From: Streptomyces antnestii | GTDB lineage: Bacteria > Actinomycetota > Actinomycetes > Streptomycetales > Streptomycetaceae | NCBI RefSeq assembly: GCF_004005495.1 | Contig: NZ_RZYA01000023.1 | Location: 83,580 to 147,579 of the forward strand | Length of the DNA stretch: 64,000 nucleotides | Direction: 5' to 3' | Part shown: piece by piece, positions 16,967 through 24,176 of the stretch | Numbering within the stretch: the stretch's first letter is position 1 | Layout: each line of letters begins with the position of its first letter | Made by a program: the position numbers and the translations under genes | The notes under the pieces: generated by a model | What the model was told of the DNA's origin: nothing | Seen by the model: the letters and a program-made list of their open reading frames with translations, nothing else | Database searches by the model: none

Positions 16967-16985
16967 CTGGTATTCGGTATACCAG
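16967..16985. promoter_or_regulatory. GntR-type operator CTGGTAT-N5-ATACCAG
   Basis: Perfect 7-bp inverted repeat with a 5-bp centre in the divergent region between the GntR gene (start 16868) and the amidohydrolase gene (start 17085). TGGTAT-ATACCA half sites are common for FCD-type GntR proteins. Confidence 0.7.
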
Positions 16986-17084
16986 TTAGCTTGTCGTTGC
17001 CCGCCGCTCACCAGCAGCGTAGCGCCCCAGTCGCCACCGGCTGGTCAGTCGTGCCGGGCGTCATACGAACAGTTGGAGGAAGTC

Positions 17085-18449
17085 GTGTCGCACCCCGCCG
17101 ACACCCCGTCGATCCCGCTCGCCCCCGAGATCCTGAGGAACGCCACGTTGCCCGACGGCCGCCGCGCCGACGTGCACCTGGCCGGCGGCCGCGTCACCGC
17201 CGTGGTGGACCGGCCCGCCATGGTGGACCGGCCGGCCATGGTGGACGGGCCCGCCACGGTGGACGGGCCGGGCGCCGGACGCGGGCCCGATGCCGCGCCC
17301 GGCACCGGCACCGGCACCGGCACCGGCACCGGCACCGTCGACGTCGGGGGCGCCCTCGTCCTCCCGGCCCTCGTCGACGGCCACGCGCACCTGGACAAGA
17401 CGCTGCTCGGTGCCCCCTGGCAGCCGCACCCCGCCTCGGCCACCCTGCGCGACCACATCGCGAACGAGCGGGCCCTGCGCGCCACGACCGCCGTACCCGT
17501 GGCGGACCGGGCCACCGCGCTGGCGAACCGCATGGTGTCCCTGGGGACCGGCCACGTGCGGTCGCACGTCGACATCGACCCGGACGTGCGCCTGGACGGA
17601 CTGCACGCGCTGGTGGAGGTGCGGGAGAAGTTCCGTGACCGGCTCGGGATCCAGCTCGTCGCGTTCCCGCAGAGCGGGGTCGTGAGCGCGCCGGGCGTCG
17701 CCGACCTCCTCGACGCGGCGCTCGCGGAGGGCGCCGACCTGATCGGCGGGCTCGATCCGGCGGGCTTCGACGGTGACGTGGACGGACAGCTCGACATCGT
17801 CTTCGGCCTGGCCGAGCGGCACGGCGCCGGCATCGACATCCACCTGCACGACGGGGGAGAGACCGGCTCCGCGCAGCTGCGGGCGATCGCGGAGCGGACG
17901 GCGGCCCTCGGCCTGAACGGGAAGGTCGCCGTCAGCCACGCCTTCGCCCTCGGTGACGTCGACGGCCCCGAACTCGACCGCACGGCCGCCGCCCTCGCCG
18001 CCGCCGACGTGACGATCATGACGAACGGGCCCCGGCACTCCATGCCTCCCGTGCTGCGCCTGCGCGAGCACGGTGTCCGCGTCTTCGCCGGCTCGGACAA
18101 CATCCGCGACACCTGGTGGCCGTACGGCACCGCCGACATGCTCGAACGCGCCACGATCATCGGGCTCCAGGACGACCTCATGACGGACGAGGAACTGCAC
18201 GTCGCCGCGTCGCTGGTCACCGACGAGGCGGCGGCCGCGCTCGGCCTCGCCGACTACGGGATCGCCCCGGGCTGCCGGGCCGACCTCGTCGTCGTCGCGG
18301 CGGGGAGTGTCCCGGAGGCGGTCGCGGCCCACCCGCGCCGCCTGCTGGTCCTGCACGACGGACGGGTCGTGGGCCCGGCACCGGAAGCGGACTACCCGGC
18401 CTTCGCCGTACCGGGCGACGGCATCCCCACCACGGAGGAGAAGCGATGA
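17085..18449 (+). CDS. Amidohydrolase family protein (cytosine-deaminase-like)
   Basis: 454 residues from GTG 17085, preceded by GTTGGAGGA. The metal site is visible: DGHAHLDKTLLGAPW (HxH), DIHLHDGGETG, VSHAFALG and FAGSDNIRD. HLDKT is typical of cytosine deaminase and isoamylamide/triazine-type amidohydrolases, which remove amino groups from N-heterocycles. The gene overlaps an APC permease by ATGA, which suggests import plus deamination of a nitrogen compound under GntR control. Unusually, about 45 residues between the first beta strands and the HxH motif are encoded by an 18-bp minisatellite and a GGCACC hexanucleotide array. Confidence 0.82.
   Translation: MSHPADTPSIPLAPEILRNATLPDGRRADVHLAGGRVTAVVDRPAMVDRPAMVDGPATVDGPGAGRGPDAAPGTGTGTGTGTGTVDVGGALVLPALVDGHAHLDKTLLGAPWQPHPASATLRDHIANERALRATTAVPVADRATALANRMVSLGTGHVRSHVDIDPDVRLDGLHALVEVREKFRDRLGIQLVAFPQSGVVSAPGVADLLDAALAEGADLIGGLDPAGFDGDVDGQLDIVFGLAERHGAGIDIHLHDGGETGSAQLRAIAERTAALGLNGKVAVSHAFALGDVDGPELDRTAAALAAADVTIMTNGPRHSMPPVLRLREHGVRVFAGSDNIRDTWWPYGTADMLERATIIGLQDDLMTDEELHVAASLVTDEAAAALGLADYGIAPGCRADLVVVAAGSVPEAVAAHPRRLLVLHDGRVVGPAPEADYPAFAVPGDGIPTTEEKR
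17202..17336. repeat. In-frame minisatellite and hexanucleotide repeat inside the amidohydrolase gene
   Basis: Four 18-bp units at 17202-17219, 17220-17237, 17238-17255 and 17256-17273 encode (V/M/T)VD(R/G)P(A/G). After a short spacer, six exact GGCACC copies (17301-17336) encode (GT)6. Both arrays keep the frame. Confidence 0.95.
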
Positions 18450-19972
18450 GCGTCCAGTCGACCACCAGAGACTCCGCCGCCACCGCGGCCCCCGCCACCA
18501 AAGTCCCCGGCAGCCCCGCATCCGCGGACCCCGGCCAGGACACGGGCTCCGGCGCCGGTCTCTCCTCCGGCCAGATCGGCACGTTCGATCTCGTCTTCTT
18601 CGTCGTCGCCGCGGCCGCGCCCCTCACGGTGCTGGCGGGTGTGGCGCCCTTCGCCATCTCCATCGGCGGCGCCGGCACCCCTCTCGGCTACCTGATCTCG
18701 GGCGCGCTCCTCGTCTTCTTCGCCGCCGGTTTCACGGCCATGAGCCTGTACGTGCGCAACGCGGGCGCCTTCTACGCCTACGTCGCGCGCGGCCTCGGCC
18801 GCACCCTCGGTGTCGGCATCGCCTACGTCGCCGTGGTCTCGTACAACCTCATCACCCCCGGAGTCGCGGCCGCCTTCGGCTACTTCGCGGCCGGGTCGAT
18901 CCACGACGCGACGGGCGCCGACATCCCGTGGTGGTCGCTCTCCGGCGTCTGTGTGCTCGCCGTCGGCGTCCTCGGCTTCCTCCGGGTGACCCTCAGCGCG
19001 AAGGTCCTCGGCGTCGCACTGGTCCTCGAAGTGCTGACCCTGCTCGTCATGGACGGCGGCATCCTCGGCCACCGCGGCACCGCCGCCCTCGACATGCAGT
19101 CCTTCGACCCGGGCACGCTCGCCACCGGCGGGGTCGCGGGCATGTTCGTCATCGTCATCGGCGCTTTCACGGGCTTCGAGGCCACGGCGATCTACGCGGA
19201 GGAGGCGCGCGAACCGAGCAGGACCGTGCCGAGGGCCACCTTCATCGCCATCGGCTTCCTCGCGCTGTTCTACTCCGCCGGAGTGTGGCTCGTCATGGGC
19301 GCCTTCGGAACCGACAAGGCGGTGGCCATGGCCCGAGCCGCGGCCGGACCCGAACTCACCTTCAAGGCAGGCGAGTTGTACGTCGGCGCCTGGCTGGCCG
19401 ACACGATGCACGCCCTGGTCGTCATCAGCGCCTTCGCGGCCACCCTCGCCTTCCACAACGCCGCCGCCCGGTACCTGTACGCCCTCGGCCGTGAAGGGCT
19501 CCTGCCGCGACGCCTCGGCGCCGTCTCCGCCCGGCACGGCTCCCCGGGCACCGCGGTGACCGCGCAGACGGTCTTCAACCTGCTGGTGATCGTCGTCGGC
19601 GCCGTACTCGCCGCCGACCCCTTCGCCCAGGTCCTGATCTGGACCAACAGCATCGCGGTCCTCGGCATCATGCTCATGCAGGCGCTGGCGGCCCTCGCCG
19701 TGTGGGCCTTCTTCCGCCACGACCGGCGGGGCCTGTCCACGGCCCGGGTGGTGTGGTCCCCGCTCATCGCGTTCGCGGGCCTCGCGCTCCTGACCGTCCT
19801 CGCGGCCCTGCACTTCGACCTCCTGACCGGCGCGTCCTGGACGGTGAACGCCGTCCTCCTGGCACCGCTCCCGATCGTGCTGGTGGCCGGCATGGCCATC
19901 GCCCTGCGCATCAGGAGCCGGGATCCGCAGCGCTACGCCCGGCTGACGAACGTGGACGTCGAAAGGGACTGA
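18446..19972 (+). CDS. APC superfamily amino acid/nucleobase permease
   Basis: 508 residues with about 12 hydrophobic segments after a 45-residue hydrophilic N-terminus. The first helix has GTFDLVFFVVAAAAPLTVLAGVAPFAI, as in APC transporters; later segments include SFDPG...GMFVIVIGAFTGFEATAIYAEEAREPSRTVPRA, the classic glutamate-rich APC motif after helix 6. Start ATG 18446 overlaps the amidohydrolase stop, so the two are co-translated. It is the likely importer of the amidohydrolase substrate. A perfect 13-bp hairpin follows the gene. Confidence 0.85.
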   Translation: MSVQSTTRDSAATAAPATKVPGSPASADPGQDTGSGAGLSSGQIGTFDLVFFVVAAAAPLTVLAGVAPFAISIGGAGTPLGYLISGALLVFFAAGFTAMSLYVRNAGAFYAYVARGLGRTLGVGIAYVAVVSYNLITPGVAAAFGYFAAGSIHDATGADIPWWSLSGVCVLAVGVLGFLRVTLSAKVLGVALVLEVLTLLVMDGGILGHRGTAALDMQSFDPGTLATGGVAGMFVIVIGAFTGFEATAIYAEEAREPSRTVPRATFIAIGFLALFYSAGVWLVMGAFGTDKAVAMARAAAGPELTFKAGELYVGAWLADTMHALVVISAFAATLAFHNAAARYLYALGREGLLPRRLGAVSARHGSPGTAVTAQTVFNLLVIVVGAVLAADPFAQVLIWTNSIAVLGIMLMQALAALAVWAFFRHDRRGLSTARVVWSPLIAFAGLALLTVLAALHFDLLTGASWTVNAVLLAPLPIVLVAGMAIALRIRSRDPQRYARLTNVDVERD

Positions 19973-19997
19973 CACGCGCGCGGCGATGAGTTGAGGC

Positions 19998-20031
19998 GTC
20001 CCGCCCGGTCTATGTATCGACCGGGCGGGAC
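19998..20031 (+). terminator. Perfect 13-bp hairpin terminator after the permease gene
   Basis: GTCCCGCCCGGTC pairs without mismatch with GACCGGGCGGGAC around an 8-nt loop, 25 nt after the permease stop. Confidence 0.85.
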
Positions 20032-20044
20032 ACCTTTCCCGTAT

Positions 20045-20080
20045 ATCCGATACATCCGCTACATCCGCTACATCTGGTAC
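20045..20080. repeat. 9-bp tandem repeat in the leader of the RibD-like gene
   Basis: ATCCGATAC, ATCCGCTAC, ATCCGCTAC and ATCTGGTAC follow each other directly, ending 21 bp before the start codon. The array is less GC-rich than its surroundings and may lie in the promoter or 5' leader. Confidence 0.85.
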
Positions 20081-20101
20081 ACCGGAACCCTGGGAGATGT
20101 C

Positions 20102-20674
20102 ATGGGCAGCGTAGTGATGCACAACGTCGTATCCGTGGACGGCTTCATCGCGGACGCCGACGACGAGGTCGGCCCGCTGTTCGAGTGGTACGGGAACGGG
20201 GACGTCGAGATCGGCGCGGGCTGCACGGTGTCGAAGACGTCGGCCGCCTATGTACAGCCCATGTGGGCGGACCTCGGTGTCCTGGTGATCGGACGTCACC
20301 TCTTCGACCTCACCAACGGCTGGGAGGGGTCGCCGCCCGCGGGTGAGCACGTGGTGGTCGTGTCGCACCGGCCCCGGCCCGAGGGCTGGCACCCCGAGGC
20401 CTCGTACTTCTTCGTCGACGACGTGGCGCGGGCGGTCGCCAAGGCAGGGGAACTGGCGGGGGACCGCACCGTCGGCGTGGCCGCCGGCGACGTCGGCGGC
20501 CAGGCACTCGCCCTCGGCCTGGTGGACGAGGTGGCGATGGACGTCGTACCGGTGGTCTTCGGCTCGGGCAAGCGGTACTTCGGCCCGGTCGACTCCCAGC
20601 ACCTCCTGGAGGACCCGCACGTCGTGGTCCAGGGCGACCGCGTGCTGCACCTGCGCTACAAGGTCCGCCGTTAG
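20102..20674 (+). CDS. Dihydrofolate reductase-like protein (RibD C-terminal domain)
   Basis: 190 residues from ATG 20102, with CTGGGAG upstream. The N-terminus VVMHNVVSVDGFIADADDEVGPLFEWY and later GVAAGDVGGQALALGLVDEVAMDVVPVVFGSGKRYF match stand-alone RibD_C/DHFR-like reductases common in actinobacteria. They bind NADPH, but physiological substrates are mostly unknown. It forms a single-gene unit between a strong terminator and a convergent thioesterase gene. Confidence 0.82.
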   Translation: MGSVVMHNVVSVDGFIADADDEVGPLFEWYGNGDVEIGAGCTVSKTSAAYVQPMWADLGVLVIGRHLFDLTNGWEGSPPAGEHVVVVSHRPRPEGWHPEASYFFVDDVARAVAKAGELAGDRTVGVAAGDVGGQALALGLVDEVAMDVVPVVFGSGKRYFGPVDSQHLLEDPHVVVQGDRVLHLRYKVRR

Positions 20675-20676
20675 GC

Positions 20677-20700
20677 CTCTGGGTCTCTGGGTCTCTGGGC
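20677..20700. repeat. 8-bp tandem repeat CTCTGGGT, three copies
   Basis: It starts 2 bp after the RibD-like stop codon; the third copy has one change (CTCTGGGC). It fills the gap between two convergent genes. Confidence 0.9.
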
Positions 20701-20722
20701 CTCTTCGTCTTCTCGTCCCGGC

Positions 20723-21085
20723 TCACTCCTGCGCGGACGCGCCCGCGAGGAACCGGCGCCGGTCGACGATCGCCCGGTCGATCTCGCCCGTCGCGACCAG
20801 CTGCCCCGAGCCGTCCACCGCCCGGACACGGAAGGTGAGCTGCCGCCCCTCCGTCTCGGCGGGCGGATCGGCGAGGACGTCGACCCGGCCGCCCACCGGC
20901 GTGGCGTGGAGATGCCGGATACGGACACCGGTACCCACGGTCGTCAGGCCGGCCGTGACGAAGGGTGCGGCGGCCCGGACAGTGGCCGCCTCCATCCACG
21001 TGATCAGCCACGGGGTGGCGAGAACGGGCACGTCACCGCTCCCCACCGCCGTCGCGGTATGGGCCTCGGTCACTTCATGGCGCAT
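20723..21085 (-). CDS. Hotdog-fold thioesterase, fluoroacetyl-CoA thioesterase (FlK)-like
   Basis: About 120 residues, the length of a single hotdog domain. LATPWLITWMEAATVRAAAPFV and RHLHATP align by eye with the catalytic region of FlK: Thr, Glu and His of the FlK triad correspond to Thr24, Glu32 and His58 from ATG 21085. Family members hydrolyse short acyl-CoA thioesters; FlK protects Streptomyces cattleya from fluoroacetate. Without other fluorometabolite genes here, a generic short-chain acyl-CoA hydrolase is the safer call. A GTG at 21088 is an alternative start. Confidence 0.75.
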   Translation of the reverse strand: MRHEVTEAHTATAVGSGDVPVLATPWLITWMEAATVRAAAPFVTAGLTTVGTGVRIRHLHATPVGGRVDVLADPPAETEGRQLTFRVRAVDGSGQLVATGEIDRAIVDRRRFLAGASAQE

Positions 21086-21134
21086 CACACCACGCTAGGG
21101 CCTGTCGTCCCCTTCCCGCCTGCCGGGCGGCCAC

Positions 21135-22940
21135 CTAGGGCAGGTGGTGGAGCCGTTCCAGGAGCAGGTACGCGCGTTGCTCGGCCGCCGCGAGTTCGGC
21201 GGGGTCGATTCCGGCCGGCCACAGTTCTCCCGCCGCCGCGTCGTCGGCATCCCTCAACTCCACGACCGCCACGACGAGTTGAACCTGAGCGACCGGCAGC
21301 GGGGGTCCTGCCCGCCCGGTCAGTGACCGCTCCGCCTGTGCGGACGCCTCCGTACACGCGGCCAGCGCCCGTTCGACCCGCACCGCGGCGCGGTCATGGA
21401 AGACCAGCAGCGCGCAGAGCAGCCCGACGACGATGCCGAGCACGCTCCCCAGCACCCGGTCCGCCACGAGGGAACCGGCCGGGGCGGGCGACGCCAGGTC
21501 GCTCATGAGCAGGGCCAGCGGCGTGAGGAAGACGACGCCCAGACCGTAGTTGCGCGGTACGAAGTACTCCAGCAGGAATTCGAGGAGCACGATCACGCAG
21601 GCCAGGGCCACCGGGTCCGGGTCGGTGGCGAGCACGCCGAGCGCGAGCAGCAGTCCGACGACGGTGCCGAGGGTGCGCTGGACGGCGCGCTGTGCCGTGG
21701 TGCGTACGTTGACGGAGTGCAGCACGGCGGCGGCGGAGATCGACGCCCAGTAGCTGTGCTCCAGGCCCGCGACCACGGCGAGCCCGCCCGCGACGCCGGT
21801 GCCCAGCACCATCCGCAGCGCGGGAACGGCCAGCACGGCCCGGTGTTCGGGGCCGCCGGTGCTGTGCCCCATGAGCAGTTCCGTGGCACGCCACGCGACG
21901 GACCGGTCGGGTGCGGCGGGGGACTGGCCGTCCTGTCCGGCAGGAGACGGTCCGGAAGAAGACGGTTCGGCAGGCGACTGGTCGTCCGGCGTGGGCGGGT
22001 ACGGGCGGGAGAGTTCGGGCAGCATCGTGGGCGGCCGCCGGCTGCGTTCGGTGAGCAGACGCGCCTGGTCCCGCAGGTGTTCCGCCGTGGCGGCGGGGTC
22101 GTCGGGCGGCCTGCGCGCGGAGCCGATCAGCAGCGACCAGCACAGGTCGGTGAGGCGTACGAAGGTGTCCTCGCGGCCGGCCTCGCGTGCCTGTGCGGGC
22201 GGGGCGAGGCCGAGCGAGTGGTAGGCCCGCAGGACCGCGACGGTCGCGCGGTGCCGCGCCCGCCGCGCGTCGCCCCCGGACACCGGCCCGGTCAGCAGCT
22301 CCGCGATCTCCCGTAGGGCCGTGGCCACGGCGAACCGCTGCGGCCGGTCGGGGTGGACGAACCGGCCCGACACACCGAGCACCCAGGCGACGGCCGCGCC
22401 CGCCGCGGCCAGCGCGGTCTGTGGAAGGACGTCGGCGGGAGCGGGCGAGCCGTTGGCCGCCACCGCGAACGAGAACAGCAGCAGTACGGCGCCGAGCCCG
22501 CTCAACCGGGTCGCGTCGCACGCCCACTTCGCGAGCCCGGCGACCACGGCCGTCGCGGCGACGACGGCTGCGGCACCCGCTCCGCCCGCGTGCGGACGCA
22601 CCCACGCGGCGAGCGCGGACCCGCTGCCCACGCACGCCGTCATGGCCACCGCGACGAGCGCGAGCACGCGCGCCCGGCGCGGGTAGGGGAGGTTGCGCCC
22701 GAAGGTGGTGGTGAAGGCGCCGAGCATCGCGTAGACGGAAAGGCCGGGCCGCCCCGCGATCGCCACCGGCAGCGCGACGAGCGCCATGGCGAGGGCACCG
22801 CGTACGGCGAAGAGCAGCGCCCCGTCCGCCCGGTGCAGCGTGAGGGACCCGCGCGGGGAGAGCAGGCGCACCGCGCCGGTCACCTGGAGCCGCCGCCCGT
22901 GCCTGGTCACAGCGGGAAAGGAACGGCGGCGAGAGGACAT
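21135..22940 (-). CDS. FUSC family integral membrane exporter
   Basis: 601 residues with two sets of hydrophobic helices flanking a hydrophilic middle, the FUSC architecture. The first set includes VRGALAMALVALPVAIAGRPGLSVYAMLGAFTTTFG; the second has SYWASISAAAVLHSVNVRTTAQRAVQRTLGTVVGLLLALGV, the typical FUSC signature. The soluble linker at about residues 315-345 is rich in Pro, Ser and Gln. Relatives such as AaeB export aromatic carboxylic acids. The start at 22940 lies directly beside a long repeat field. No obvious operon partner. Confidence 0.82.
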   Translation of the reverse strand: MSSRRRSFPAVTRHGRRLQVTGAVRLLSPRGSLTLHRADGALLFAVRGALAMALVALPVAIAGRPGLSVYAMLGAFTTTFGRNLPYPRRARVLALVAVAMTACVGSGSALAAWVRPHAGGAGAAAVVAATAVVAGLAKWACDATRLSGLGAVLLLFSFAVAANGSPAPADVLPQTALAAAGAAVAWVLGVSGRFVHPDRPQRFAVATALREIAELLTGPVSGGDARRARHRATVAVLRAYHSLGLAPPAQAREAGREDTFVRLTDLCWSLLIGSARRPPDDPAATAEHLRDQARLLTERSRRPPTMLPELSRPYPPTPDDQSPAEPSSSGPSPAGQDGQSPAAPDRSVAWRATELLMGHSTGGPEHRAVLAVPALRMVLGTGVAGGLAVVAGLEHSYWASISAAAVLHSVNVRTTAQRAVQRTLGTVVGLLLALGVLATDPDPVALACVIVLLEFLLEYFVPRNYGLGVVFLTPLALLMSDLASPAPAGSLVADRVLGSVLGIVVGLLCALLVFHDRAAVRVERALAACTEASAQAERSLTGRAGPPLPVAQVQLVVAVVELRDADDAAAGELWPAGIDPAELAAAEQRAYLLLERLHHLP

Positions 22941-23520
22941 GTCCGGTGTATATCACCGGTCCCGCCCACCCACCGCCCCGGGCTTCGCCAGCCACGCTTC
23001 CCGGCCCCGGGCTTCCCCGCCCAGGCTTTGCCAGCCACGCTTCCCGGCCCCGGGCTTCGCCGCCCAGGCTTTGCCCGCCAGGCTCCCCGACCGGGGCTTC
23101 GCCGACTGGGCTTCCGCGCCCTGGGCTTCGCCGCCCCGGCTTTGCCAGCAGGGCTCCCGCTCGGGCTTCCCCGCTCGGGCTTCCCCGCTCGGGCTTCGCC
23201 GACTGGGCTTCGCCGGCCAAGCTTCCTGGCGCCGGCCCCCCGCCGGGCCCCTGTCCCTGGGCTTCGCCGGCCGGGCTCCCTGCCCGAGCTCCCTACCCCG
23301 GGCGTCGCCGGCCGGGCTTGCCTACCCCGGGCTTGCCCGCCCAGGGCTTCGCCGACCGGGCTTCCTGGCGCCGGCTCCCCGCCCGGGCCCCTATCCCTGG
23401 GCTTCGCCGCCACGGCCCCTACCCCCGGCTTCGCCGCCAGGGCCCCTACCCCCGCGGCTTCGCCGGTCGGGCAAGCCCGCCCCCGGCTTCGCCGGGCCAG
23501 GGTAGGAGGGAAACGCTACT
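22941..23520. repeat. Degenerate short-repeat field without a credible gene
   Basis: About 0.5 kb made of variants of GGGCTTCGCCGnCC and related blocks. Two longer duplications stand out: a block starting GCCAGCCACGCTTCCCGG recurs after 43 bp (22987 and 23030), and a 50-bp block at 23221-23270 recurs nearly unchanged at 23360-23409. All plus-strand frames are nearly free of stops, giving Pro/Ala/Gly/Arg-rich pseudo-proteins that I regard as composition artefacts. It separates the divergent FUSC and DUF1345 genes, so their promoters must lie in or beside it. Confidence 0.85.
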
Positions 23521-24162
23521 GTGGCGGCCATGAGCGCCTGGCTGCCCTTGTCCGCGGTTCCCCGGCTGGGTGCGGCCGTGTTTCTGGGGGCCGTCGCCGG
23601 TGCGGTCGTCGGCGTGACGACCAACATCCCACTGGGTGTTCTCTCCGCCATCGCCGCGACGGAACTGGCCTTCCTGCTGGCCGGCTGGGCGGTGCTCTGG
23701 CCCATGGACGCCGCCGCCACCCGCGCCAACGCCCGGCGCGAGGACTTCCGGCCCGTCACCGACGAGCTCGTGATCGTCGCCGTCGCCCTGTGCGGCCTGA
23801 TCGCCACCGTGCTGCTGCTCCTGCTGGGCAAGTCCGACAGCGGCCACGCCGCGGCGGCGGTCGCGCTCGGCGGCGTGTTCATGGCCTGGGCGGCGCTCCA
23901 CCTGATGTACGCCACGCGGTACGCCTACCTCTACTACACCGCCGGCAAAGGGATCGACTTCAACTCCGACGACCCGCCCAGGTACAGCGACTTCCTCTAC
24001 TTCAGCTACAACCTCGGCATGACCTACCAGGTGTCCGACACCAATGTGTCGAGCACGCAGATCCGTGCCGTGGTGCTGCGGCACACCCTCCTGTCCTACG
24101 TGTTCGGCACCAGCATCCTCGCCACGACCATCAACCTCGTCACGGGCATCGTCACCGGCTGA
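23521..24162 (+). CDS. DUF1345 family membrane protein
   Basis: 213 residues (210 if ATG 23530 is used) with five or six hydrophobic segments. The conserved stretch YLYYTAGKGIDFNSDDPPRYSDFLYFSYNLGMTYQVSDTNVS between the last helices is the DUF1345 signature. AGGAGGG lies upstream of GTG 23521. The biochemical role of this family is unknown. The frameshifted SpoIIE phosphatase starts 14 nt downstream, so the two were probably co-transcribed. Confidence 0.82.
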   Translation: MAAMSAWLPLSAVPRLGAAVFLGAVAGAVVGVTTNIPLGVLSAIAATELAFLLAGWAVLWPMDAAATRANARREDFRPVTDELVIVAVALCGLIATVLLLLLGKSDSGHAAAAVALGGVFMAWAALHLMYATRYAYLYYTAGKGIDFNSDDPPRYSDFLYFSYNLGMTYQVSDTNVSSTQIRAVVLRHTLLSYVFGTSILATTINLVTGIVTG

Positions 24163-24176
24163 CCCCGGAGGGCGCA

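Noticed and set aside
18392..20650. 752-codon minus-strand open frame opposite the APC permease and RibD-like genes
   Set aside because: Product is a His/Asp/Glu/Arg-rich string typical of the complement of GC-rich coding DNA, with no domains; both plus-strand genes are well supported.
22353..24176. Very long plus-strand open frame through the FUSC gene, the repeat field and the DUF1345 gene into the SpoIIE phosphatase
   Set aside because: Everything before 24177 is the antisense or off-frame shadow of FUSC, the GC-rich repeat field and DUF1345; only the part from GTG 24177 has family motifs and a ribosome-binding site.
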